A DNA stretch of 64,000 bases. Source: Gemmatimonadaceae bacterium (GTDB lineage Bacteria; Gemmatimonadota; Gemmatimonadetes; Gemmatimonadales; Gemmatimonadaceae). The DNA lies in assembly GCA_016742275.1 (NCBI GenBank), contig JACVCD010000010.1, positions 124,001 to 188,000 of the forward strand. The letters are read 5' to 3'. Each line of letters begins with the position of its first letter. Within the stretch, counting starts at the first letter, position 1. A program made the position numbers and the translations under genes. The notes under the pieces were generated by a model. It was given only the letters and a program-made list of their open reading frames with translations. It was not told the DNA's origin and made no database searches. Positions 33,643 to 41,555 of the stretch are shown here, piece by piece.

Positions 33643-35105
33643 ACACTGCTGTCACGGGGTTGCCTGACTACCGACCGACTGGAGCCGATGCGCTCTTTCG
33701 TCCGCTTTTTGTCAGTAGCATCGAACCTCGTATGGACCGTGCGGTATTGATACTCCGCGCTCCCCGTGCGTGTGGGAAGACCGAGTTAGTCGAGATTATC
33801 ACGGAACGACTCGCAATTCCGCCAGAACACATTATCGACGGAAAGGCTCACGACGCGGCACAAGCGCTCATCGATCTTCAGAAGGCAATTCGCTCGACAC
33901 CGGACTCCTCAATATCTCGCCTCGTAATCGATGATGCCGATGAACTCATTCTCAGGAACCCCGTCGACAGCGAGCGTGGCGAAGGGCTGAGGACAGCGTT
34001 CGAGACGTTGATTTCCGACGCCAACGCATCCAAACCGAGAGTCCGATTAGTCTTGACGATCACGCTCCCTCCCGAGCGGATCAACGAGCCAAGTCAGCTT
34101 ATTTCAGATGTGCTGCGGACGACCCCAATCGAGCCCACAGCGCTTCCCGAAGCAATTTGGCGCGCCGCTCTTCAGGTAGCGGTCGCGGAGGTCGTTCACG
34201 ATGGGCAGCATCAGACATGGCGGGATAAATCGCTCGCGGAATCTCTGTTTCAGTTGAGTGGTGGCCACCCATCTCTGATGGTCGCTGGACTCGACGCACT
34301 CGGCGCGCTCTTCGGCGTGCAGGCCGATCCCGAATTGGAGCGTCGTCGGGAGGATGATGATTTCGTTCGCGGAGTCGTCACTGCCGCGATGCGCTACGAC
34401 GGTGGCCGGCCAATCCGGAAGCAAATCCTGCGAATGCGTGACGTGAACAGCCAAGAGGAAGCAGCACTAGTTGAGAGCGCATTCGATGCACTCAAGTCGC
34501 AACTCGACGTAGCAGGCCATGATTTCTTTACACTCCCTGTTCCTCAAGGGGAACTGTTGCTCGCGGCTGGGCTCATTCGGCTCGTCGACCCAAGACTTCC
34601 AGGTACATTCGCGTTATGGGGTGGGCAGTTCGTCGAAGTGGTACGGACCGCTCTTGCAGCTCCCGCACAGCACACTTTCGACTCGTCCTCAGACGGAAGG
34701 AATTCAACCATTCGTTCCACAGATACCGAGGCTCCTAAGTTCGTCGAGCCTCGCCCCCTTCCGGGCTCAAGACGCGGAGAGCTGCGTCTCGTAAGCCCAG
34801 ACGGTGAGCAGCCGACCGCGAATCTCACGCCGCAGTCATGGCTTATCGCAAGCGAAATTATTAAGGCGAACGGTGGCGTTATCAGCGTCAAGCGTATCTG
34901 TGACTTGCTCTTTCCTGAGACAAGTGAAGGTGAGGAAGAGCAGTCGACAACGGCCCAGAACATGAGCAAGACGATGACCGCGATCCAGCGGATGCTCAAG
35001 GAGATCGCCCGCACGACGGAGAGGCCGATCGTGAATGTTCGAGGCGAAGGGTACCGGTTCGATCGGGAGCACTATCAGCTGCGCGGACTCGTCAATCAAG
35101 AGTGA
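33639..35105 (+). CDS. P-loop ATPase with C-terminal OmpR-type winged helix
   Basis: The ATG at 33639 overlaps the upstream stop (ATGA). The protein is 488 residues long. Walker A is APRACGKT (41-48; the first Gly is Ala), Walker B is RLVIDDADEL (94-103), and an arginine-rich helical region follows. After a Ser/Pro-rich linker (residues about 345-385), the C-terminal 100 residues form a trans_reg_C-like winged helix: WLIASEIIKANGGVISVKR and the wing NVRGEGYRFDRE. So it is likely an ATP-driven DNA-binding partner of the TGS-ACT ATPase, as regulator or effector. I do not recognise a named family. It ends 15 bp before the IS left end and looks complete. Confidence 0.7.
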   Translation: MNTAVTGLPDYRPTGADALFRPLFVSSIEPRMDRAVLILRAPRACGKTELVEIITERLAIPPEHIIDGKAHDAAQALIDLQKAIRSTPDSSISRLVIDDADELILRNPVDSERGEGLRTAFETLISDANASKPRVRLVLTITLPPERINEPSQLISDVLRTTPIEPTALPEAIWRAALQVAVAEVVHDGQHQTWRDKSLAESLFQLSGGHPSLMVAGLDALGALFGVQADPELERRREDDDFVRGVVTAAMRYDGGRPIRKQILRMRDVNSQEEAALVESAFDALKSQLDVAGHDFFTLPVPQGELLLAAGLIRLVDPRLPGTFALWGGQFVEVVRTALAAPAQHTFDSSSDGRNSTIRSTDTEAPKFVEPRPLPGSRRGELRLVSPDGEQPTANLTPQSWLIASEIIKANGGVISVKRICDLLFPETSEGEEEQSTTAQNMSKTMTAIQRMLKEIARTTERPIVNVRGEGYRFDREHYQLRGLVNQE

Positions 35106-35119
35106 GAGAACGGTACAGA

Positions 35120-36400
35120 CCGGGTAGATCGGCAACAGAGTAGTCCAGCAGCATGGGTAACAGTTGCCCCATAGCGTGCACAGCGAGCCCCCTTTCTGCG
35201 AGGTCGCTGATGCCTTGGGCAGAGATTGGCCCGATGGAAGCCCGCCTGCAGTTTGTGCGGGACGCGTTGAGTGATCGTTTCACGATGAGCGAGCTCTGCG
35301 CGCGCTATGGCGTGAGTCGACGGATCGGATACAAATGGCTCGCGCGGTACGAAGCGGAAGGGCGGCCCGGACTGCAGGATCGCAGTCGCGCCCCCATCAG
35401 TGTCCGCATCGTATTCCGCAGGCGGTCGAAGCCCTCCTCGTGCAGGAGCGACAGGCGCACCCGTTCTGGGGCGCACGGAAGCTGCTCAAGGTGCTCGCGA
35501 CGCGCTTTCCGAAGATTCCGCGGTGGCCGGCGCCGAGCACCACCGCGGATCTACTCGCTCGTCATGGCTTGGTGCAAAAGCGTCGGCGGCGGCGCCTGTC
35601 GACCCATCCGGGGATTGTGCGACCGACCACCGCGGCACCGAATGATCTGTGGACCGCCGACTTCAAAGGGGAGTTTCGTACCGGGAATGGGTGGTACTGC
35701 TATCCGCTGACCATCGCCGATCAGCACACGCGCTTTCTCCTGGCGTGCCGTGGTTTGCTCTCGACCAAGACGGTCACCGCCAAGCCCGTGTTCGAGCGCG
35801 TGTTTCGCGAGTATGGCCCGCCCGTCGCGATACGCACGGACAACGGCGTCCCGTTCGCGACACAGGCGATTCACGCGCTCTCATACTTAAACGTGTGGTG
35901 GATGCAACTCGCCATCGGCCATCAACGCATTCACCCGGGTGTCCGCAGGAGAATGGTGCGCACGAGCGCATACATCGCACGCTCAAGCGCCAGGCCATCA
36001 AACCGGTGCGCGGGAACTGCGCGGCGCAGCAACGCAACTTTGATGCGTTCCAACGCGAGTACAACACCGAGCGACCGCATGAGCGACTCAACCAAGAAAC
36101 GCCAGCCTCGCAGTACCACCCGTCGCCGAGATCCTATCCGGATCGTCTGCCGACTCCGGAATACCCGGGGCACTTCCTTGTCAAAAAGATCACAACCGGG
36201 GACGTTTCGCTTTCGCGATCGGCTGCTCTACCTCGCCAATACCATGGTCGATCAACACATGGGATTGGAAGAAACGGACGATGGCATTTGGACGATCCAC
36301 TTCAACACGGTCTTGCTCGCCGAGCGCGACTATCGCATCACGGGGTGACTGAAAAAGTGTTACCCATGTTGCTGGATTTTTCTGTTACCCATCATCCCGG
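35120..36400 (+). mobile_element. IS481-like insertion sequence
   Basis: The element is about 1.28 kb, bounded by imperfect 43-bp inverted repeats (35120-35162 and 36358-36400) that share TCCAGCA-CATGGGTAACA near their inner ends. The transposase matches the IS481 family in order and length but is broken by frameshifts. I cannot recognise a target-site duplication. The right end overlaps the last codons of the neighbouring minus-strand gene. Confidence 0.75.
35210..36348 (+). pseudogene. IS481-like transposase, frameshifted
   Basis: The reading starts at the ATG of MPWAEIGPMEARLQFV with an HTH (MSELCARYGVSRRIGYKWL). It shifts near 35395 to SRPHQCPHRIPQAVEALLVQ and runs through the DDE region (LWTADFKGEFRTGNGW; AIRTDNGVPFA). 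It shifts again near 35940 to PQENGAHERIHRTLKRQ, which contains the catalytic Glu. A third shift near 36195 leads to RDRLLYLANTMVDQHM and the normal end LAERDYRITG. The three acidic residues survive in separate frames. With three shifts it is not active by itself. Confidence 0.8.
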
Positions 36401-37098
36401 CTGTTCACGGCGAGATCGGTAGCGGCAACCATCATGTCGCGCATTGCATCGGCGAGCCACGTTAGGAGCGCTCGAAACTCCGCCTCATCGCCGGCTAACG
36501 CGTTGTGACTCCAACGTTCCGCGAACGCCAGCAGTTGTGCTGGTGGTAGAGGAACGCCGGCCGATGCATAGACGATTCGCGGGATGTCTGAACGATGCGT
36601 CATCGTGTTTCGGAAGTCGGTCCAGAGCTCCCATTCTCCAGAATCAAGGCGAGCGCGGATCACATCCGTTAGCCGAGCATTCGGTAGTTCGGCCATCAGC
36701 TGATCGCGAAGCCATCTCAAGCTGCTTCGTCGTCGGTTTCCCTCGTCAAAAGCAAATGCAGGGGGAGTGAGCACGGATAGAAGCGCGTGACAGGAATATG
36801 AGATCGTCTCAAGCGATGCGACCCCGCACGAGAACATGCCGTACAGGGCTCTCTCCCTTGCATACTGGGTTTCGAAACCGGCCTGGACGCCAACCGAACG
36901 CCATGAGTCCACGATCTCCGAAGCGTATTCCGCGCATGCGCGGAAACGCCAGCCGATCAGGTTGCACGCACCGTTAAACTCGCGATGAGGCTCAGACGGC
37001 TGGGTAAGCCGCCTGCGCGCGGCTTCATAAAATTGGACAAACTCCGCTAGAGGGAAATCCGGCGGCAGTTCCAACTGGTGAGGACTACTGAATGGCAC
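36385..37098 (-). CDS. Cassette protein with HEPN-like RNxxxH motif
   Basis: This 237-residue protein is mostly helical and contains LWTDFRNTMTHRSD with R163 and H168, the Rx4H pattern of HEPN ribonuclease-like domains. A second helical region surrounds GACNLIGWRFRACAEYASEIV. The last codons (SRDDG and stop) lie inside the IS right inverted repeat, so the original 3' end and any attC site were lost to the insertion. I recognise no named family. It is the last gene of the cassette row, 28 bp after an attC-like site. Confidence 0.55.
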   Translation of the reverse strand: MPFSSPHQLELPPDFPLAEFVQFYEAARRRLTQPSEPHREFNGACNLIGWRFRACAEYASEIVDSWRSVGVQAGFETQYARERALYGMFSCGVASLETISYSCHALLSVLTPPAFAFDEGNRRRSSLRWLRDQLMAELPNARLTDVIRARLDSGEWELWTDFRNTMTHRSDIPRIVYASAGVPLPPAQLLAFAERWSHNALAGDEAEFRALLTWLADAMRDMMVAATDLAVNSRDDG

Positions 37099-37126
37099 GT
37101 CGGGTGTTCATTGTGGGTTGGTAGCT

Positions 37127-37236
37127 ACCTAACGCTCGCGTTCTGTTCCGCGCCCTCCAGTAGGTTGCGGCCAAGGGGCGGAGCGAGCAAGGCCGCAATC
37201 ATTAACGGCGCTGTCAACAGCAACACACTGTTAAGC
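37127..37236 (-). repeat. attC-like integron recombination site
   Basis: On the minus strand it runs from GCTTAAC (R'' core, RYYYAAC) to GTTAGGT (R' core, GTTRRRY), 110 bp. An internal GCGGCC...GGCCGC arm pair gives the long hairpin expected of attC. It separates two minus-strand ORFs. The L boxes are weak. Confidence 0.6.
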
Positions 37237-37289
37237 AACACTGGCACACGACCGCCCGATCTAAGGAGAGAACGCCAGAACTCGTCGAC

Positions 37290-38465
37290 TTATCCTCGAT
37301 CTGTCAGCGGTGCTATAGGTAGGCTCGCGAACTTGGCCAAAGGTGCGCTCGGAACTGTCTCGGGATCCTGCCGTCCCGCGAACGAGATTCGAACGTTACC
37401 CCAACTGCCCGAATGGTTCTCCACCTTCACAATGAGATTTCCCCAGTGCCTGCGTCGCTGCGCTCCAACGCCCTGCTCACTCTGCGGAGGAACCACGTCG
37501 ACCTTGATCTCGGGTGGGACGATCGACGCCTTTAGCTGATCAACTGAGAGCCCGTGCAGAGTAACAGCGACGGTAACTTCGCCCTTCCCTTCCGGGAGGA
37601 TGTACATGATTCTATCCAGCGAGGTTGCAGCATCACCGCGCACTTCCAAGACGTCAGCAATAGCCCGGATGAGCGCCCTGTGCAGTATCGGAACTATGTC
37701 CGGAAGGTGGACTCGCTCTTCATAGAAATGACCGGAGCCATGCTGCAGAGAGCGCCGAATGTTCCTCGCATGATTGGCGGTCTTCTTGTCGGAGCCAGCG
37801 AGCGTAACGACAGCGAAGGTAATTCCAGCAGATGAGCCGAAGACCTCCATTGGAGCATTGCAGATGGCGCAGTGCCGTGCCACGAACTTTGTCGGAAGCG
37901 AGTACTTCTCGATGAGACGACCGTTGATGCTTTCGAGCCCCAGCCAGAGCTGAGAGAACTGCTGCACGAGATCATCAGTAAGAGCAGCTTGCCGAGCATG
38001 CGCGATCGCTCGCGCGATCCTAGAGTCCTGCAGACTGTTTGTCCCCTCCGTCGCTCCTTTCAAAAAACTCCCGAAGAGCTCCTCGCTGACGATCCGCGGA
38101 TTCGGAATAAGTGTTGGAATGTCTTCGAAAAACTGCGCGAGCTCTCTATCTTCTGATCTCTCGTCCAGATCGATAGCCCAGAGCGAAGTCACGTGCCCAA
38201 CGCCGGCTCCATGACTCGCGGAAAGAACGCCGCAGAAGTTCTCGATCGCGCTCCGACCGCGCTCAACTGCTGTTTCAATGTCTTCAGCGTTCATCCAAGC
38301 CCTGAAATCAAGGCCAACGTGAGCGGTAGAGCTTCCGCTCGTCAGTTCACGGTTGCTCATCCAAATCTCGGCGCCGTCGTCGACCATCACAACTTTTATC
38401 CCACCTGTTGGAAATCTAAGAGGCGTCGGGACATTCGCGCGAATTAGATATCGCTTGTCATTCAT
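37290..38465 (-). CDS. Cassette protein with zinc-knuckle-like CxxC and Rx4H motif
   Basis: I chose the Met at 38465 (MNDKRYLIRANVPTP); the longer frame from 38555 adds a low-quality 30 residues. The protein of 391 residues has a helical core with HCAICNAP (C199, C202). After that comes KTANHARNIRRSLQHGSGHF, which contains R237-x4-H242, again a HEPN-like pattern. The C-terminal 90 residues are beta-rich. It lies 183 bp after the next HEPN-like gene on the same strand, without a clear attC between them, so both may belong to one two-gene cassette. Function unknown. Confidence 0.5.
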   Translation of the reverse strand: MNDKRYLIRANVPTPLRFPTGGIKVVMVDDGAEIWMSNRELTSGSSTAHVGLDFRAWMNAEDIETAVERGRSAIENFCGVLSASHGAGVGHVTSLWAIDLDERSEDRELAQFFEDIPTLIPNPRIVSEELFGSFLKGATEGTNSLQDSRIARAIAHARQAALTDDLVQQFSQLWLGLESINGRLIEKYSLPTKFVARHCAICNAPMEVFGSSAGITFAVVTLAGSDKKTANHARNIRRSLQHGSGHFYEERVHLPDIVPILHRALIRAIADVLEVRGDAATSLDRIMYILPEGKGEVTVAVTLHGLSVDQLKASIVPPEIKVDVVPPQSEQGVGAQRRRHWGNLIVKVENHSGSWGNVRISFAGRQDPETVPSAPLAKFASLPIAPLTDRG

Positions 38466-38648
38466 CTGAGTTCGTCCAAAGCTGGGTGGCATAGCTGCAG
38501 GAGTTTGCTCGCTCTGCATGCGGAGGAAGAGGCGTACAGTCCGTGTGGGTACCACCTGAGTGAATGAATCTGCTTATGTTGCGCGACGACCGCACGAATG
38601 GTCCGCCTGATCACAATACGCAGGTCGCTGCGTCAGCAGCAAACTGGG

Positions 38649-39584
38649 TTAGAACGCTGCGTCGCTCACAAGTAGGATATCGGAGAGAAGCTTGCGCAGA
38701 GCGAACTCGAGATTGTTGCCAGCATCTACGAGCTCTCCTGCTTCGGGCGCACTGTCGCCATGCGTGATCTTGTTTCGCAGTTCATACGCCACATCGAACG
38801 CGTCGACTCCGACCTCCCCCGCAGCGAGACGCAAAGCGCTTCTGCATGCCGATCGGCTGCCTTCCGTCTTGAGCCCTCCGAATATGCTGCGAAGTCTGTT
38901 CAACTGTTCGGGTTCGAGCCCATCAGCATTGGCTTCCAAGAGGCCGATCGCCCGATCCAAGAAGGCCAGTTCCTTCTCGGGACGATCCGTCTTCTCGACC
39001 ACCGCTTCAACCGCGGCGGTTAGGAGAAGTAGTCGAGCCATTGAAGAGTTCTCAGAACGCGAACTTCCCCAGAGGTCAAAAGCAACTCGTGCGCGTGCCG
39101 CACCAAGGGCGGAGCGCGCCACGTTCTTCTCCGCGTGCTGTATGTACGGTTCGAACAGTGTACCGGTGCGCAGAAGCACGGGGCCAGCGCTGGCAAACCG
39201 TGTCGGTGTGCCAGCAGTGTATAGCGTTGTGCCAAGCTCGCCCTGCAGAACCGCGCTGTTGTGTTGCTGCGCAAACTGGTCGAGGGCAAATACGGTGAAC
39301 TTTGTCTCAGGACGACGGGCGAAGAAGCTAACTGCGAATCCACGCTCCACAGAGACGGACATGAGGATCGCCTCGAGCGACTTTGCGCAGAGCTCGGCTT
39401 CCTCGCGCGTCTCAAAGGCTGGTGTTTTCACCGCGATTCGCTGCGAGACGTAGTCGCTCCCCTTGCCAATCTCCTTTATCTCGTATGGCTTACGCGTGTT
39501 GCTCAGATGGAACCGAGTGTCGCTCGCGATGCCTTTGATTTGATGGCCTACTTCGACGTCAAACACGATACGCGCACGAAGCAT
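38649..39584 (-). CDS. Cassette protein with HEPN-like C-terminal domain
   Basis: The 311-residue protein has a beta-rich N-terminal part (RARIVFDVEVGHQIKGI ... FAVSFFARRPETKFTVF). A C-terminal helical domain follows, with ARLLLLTAAVEAVVEK and DVAYELRNKITHGDSAPEAG. The latter gives R270-x4-H275, the typical RN-K-x-x-H signature of Apea/HEPN-type domains, which are often RNases or nucleotide-binding folds in conflict systems. The stop TAA lies within a TTCTAAC sequence like an R'' core, but a matching R' core is not found downstream. Upstream is the attC site at 39681-39789. Confidence 0.6.
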   Translation of the reverse strand: MLRARIVFDVEVGHQIKGIASDTRFHLSNTRKPYEIKEIGKGSDYVSQRIAVKTPAFETREEAELCAKSLEAILMSVSVERGFAVSFFARRPETKFTVFALDQFAQQHNSAVLQGELGTTLYTAGTPTRFASAGPVLLRTGTLFEPYIQHAEKNVARSALGAARARVAFDLWGSSRSENSSMARLLLLTAAVEAVVEKTDRPEKELAFLDRAIGLLEANADGLEPEQLNRLRSIFGGLKTEGSRSACRSALRLAAGEVGVDAFDVAYELRNKITHGDSAPEAGELVDAGNNLEFALRKLLSDILLVSDAAF

Positions 39585-39680
39585 TTTCGCTCCTCAACTC
39601 CTGCTGTAACACGCTGCGCCTGCGAAGCGGAGGGCCGGCTCCGCAGGCACGAAACGGCTTTGCGCTGCCGCGCGACTGCG

Positions 39681-39789
39681 GCCTAACGCTGAAGTTCAGC
39701 AGCGGCGGCAGTCAACAAGTTGCGGCAGGTGGGCGCAGCCCGCCAGCCGCAGTCCTAAGTGCCGCCGTCGGCTGCAACGCACGTTAGGG
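39681..39789 (-). repeat. attC-like integron recombination site
   Basis: On the minus strand it runs from CCCTAAC to GTTAGGC over 109 bp. The L boxes GCGTTGCAGC and GCTGAACTTC pair with one extrahelical base, as in true attC sites, and the inner arms GGCGGCA/TGCCGCC also pair. The stop codon of the upstream ORF (TAA) lies inside the first core, a common arrangement for gene cassettes. Confidence 0.8.
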
Positions 39790-40266
39790 CTCACGGGTAC
39801 GCAGTCGACTGAAGTCTGCAGCGAGATACTTTTCCCACTGCGGCTTGCAGTACTCTTCTGTTACTCCAGTTACCTTGTTCTTTCGAGCGCCGTTAAACCA
39901 AACACTTCGCTTACCGGCGTTCTTTCCGTTCTTGTTCTGCACAGCGTTGGCGACGAACTCCGCAGAGGACATGATCCAAGTGAGGTCAAGCCGTTCGGAG
40001 TAGAAGATGAACCAATAGTCCTCACGATGTTCGTGCTCGATGGCTGCAAATAGTGCTGCATCCCGATCGACAACTGCGCGCGACCTTGCTTTGATTTGCA
40101 CAAGTGCGATGGTTCCATCGTCTCGACGGACAATTGCGTCGACGGCGTGATCATCGACGAGCGGGATGTATACATCCATCCCCTCCTTGAGCATCCTACC
40201 AATTATCCAGTACTCGATACGCTTTCCGAATCCTGCAGAGTGTCGGAAGGTGCCAGGCAAGGTCAT
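39784..40266 (-). CDS. Cassette protein with PD-(D/E)XK-like nuclease pattern
   Basis: The 160-residue protein starts TFRHSAGFGKRIEYWIIGRMLKEGMDVY and has VDAIVRRDDG followed by ALVQIKARS. The set E18, D43, Q57-x-K59 fits the E...D...(E/Q)xK core of restriction-endonuclease-like folds. The later stretch YWFIFYSERLDLTWIMSSAEF is like Holliday-junction-resolvase-type or group I homing-like nuclease relatives. The family cannot be named. The stop is inside the attC core. It is preceded by a core-like GTTAGGG (40291-40297 on the minus strand), so it is the first recognisable cassette of the row. Confidence 0.6.
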   Translation of the reverse strand: MTLPGTFRHSAGFGKRIEYWIIGRMLKEGMDVYIPLVDDHAVDAIVRRDDGTIALVQIKARSRAVVDRDAALFAAIEHEHREDYWFIFYSERLDLTWIMSSAEFVANAVQNKNGKNAGKRSVWFNGARKNKVTGVTEEYCKPQWEKYLAADFSRLRTREP

Positions 40267-40593
40267 GAGTATCGAAAATGATGTAGGTAGCCCTAACGCT
40301 TATTAGCCCGCGTGCGATCACTACAGCCAACTGTTTATACCGCTGATTTTCGCAGCATAACAATCCGGCAATACGCGGCAGTTCAGTACACCATCCAATT
40401 GCACAGCCAGAACTTACGGCGCACTTAGGCCCAATCGCCAGCCCGCGTTCTCCTGCGCTTATCGCGCTATATCACGCCGGTCGCCAGAGAGAGTCACGGA
40501 AGGACATGGCCCGCTGCCAACGCGTCGTCCAATTGACTCCGATCGCGCCATTACAGACCCGCAGCCACCCCGCGCACCAGGCTATCTTTCAGT
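40267..40593. other. Junction of cassette row and core genes, no gene
   Basis: The segment holds a single attC/attI-type core (GTTAGGG, minus strand, 40291-40297) with a flanking GCTAATAAGC arm. No second core is found within 140 bp. No integrase gene lies in the window. The right part presumably carries the promoter of the hydrolase at 40594; I see no clear boxes. Confidence 0.45.
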
Positions 40594-41538
40594 GTGTCCT
40601 CCCCCGCCCTCTCCCGATATCTGGCGTTCCGACGCTCGCTCCCGCCACGTCCGGCGCTCGAACAGCGCAAGGTGCGCGCGCGTGGTCTCGACTTCGCGGT
40701 GTTCCTCACGCCGCCCGTCGAGGGCACACTGCCGCTACTCTGCATCAATGGTGGCCTGATCTACGATCACAAGCTGCTGTGGCCCGCGCTCGCGCCACTC
40801 GCGACACACCGGCAGCTCATTCTCTACGATCAGCGCGGTCGTGGTCAATCACAGGCGCCGCCAGGCATCAGCGCCAGTCGCATTGAATTCGACGCCGGCG
40901 ACATTCCGGTCATTCGCAAAGCGCTCGGCATCACCCAGTGGGATGTGCTCGGTCACTCGTGGGGCGGCGGCATAGCCATGCTCTCCACAGCGCTTGATAT
41001 CAAAGCGAGTCCCAACGCGGTACGTCGACTGGTGCTTGTGAACGCCGTGGGTATCACCAGCCGCTGGCTCGGTCCGCTGCACAATGCAGGCGTGGAACGC
41101 CTCAAGAATGAAGGCAGCGCAGAAGATCATGCGCGCCTCGCGGCCTTCGATCCCACCACACTCGAAACACCGGGCATCGAACACCACGCGGCGTACACAC
41201 GCGCGTATTTCCCGGCCTGGTTTGGCGATCAGGAGTTCGCGCGCAACGTGAATCCGCCACTCGGCGACAGTGAAACGGGCACTCACGTGGTCGCCCGCCT
41301 GCGCCGCGAGGGCTACGACTGGACGGACCGCCTGCGTGACCTGCCCGTCCCCACACTCGTCGTGCATGGTGCGGCCGACGTGCTGCCACTGGCCGAAGCG
41401 GAGAACACCGCCCGGACACTGGGCAACGCGCGCGTCGCACCTATTCCCGAGGCGGGACACAATCCGTTCTGGGAGTCGCCCGAGTTGTTCTTCACCACGG
41501 TGGACACCTTCCTTCGCGAGGGCCAACCCGCCGGCTGA
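40594..41538 (+). CDS. Alpha/beta hydrolase (proline iminopeptidase-like)
   Basis: The 314-residue protein has the alpha/beta-hydrolase core: LCINGGLIYDHKLLWPAL (oxyanion region), LILYDQRGRGQSQAP, the nucleophile elbow VLGHSWGGGIAM, the acid in VVHGAADVLP and the His in PEAGHNPFWESPE. GHSWGG and DQRGRGxS are typical for S33 prolyl aminopeptidase-like enzymes, though esterase activity is possible. No signal peptide. The start at 40594 is GTG; an earlier or later start by a few codons is possible. The next gene follows after 17 bp. Confidence 0.82.
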   Translation: MSSPALSRYLAFRRSLPPRPALEQRKVRARGLDFAVFLTPPVEGTLPLLCINGGLIYDHKLLWPALAPLATHRQLILYDQRGRGQSQAPPGISASRIEFDAGDIPVIRKALGITQWDVLGHSWGGGIAMLSTALDIKASPNAVRRLVLVNAVGITSRWLGPLHNAGVERLKNEGSAEDHARLAAFDPTTLETPGIEHHAAYTRAYFPAWFGDQEFARNVNPPLGDSETGTHVVARLRREGYDWTDRLRDLPVPTLVVHGAADVLPLAEAENTARTLGNARVAPIPEAGHNPFWESPELFFTTVDTFLREGQPAG

Positions 41539-41555
41539 CGCCCGAAGCCTTCGCA

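Noticed and set aside
37099-40593. Possible CRISPR array in the repeat-containing cassette region
   Set aside because: The repeated elements are only two long, non-identical attC-like sites flanking ORFs; there is no short regularly spaced repeat.
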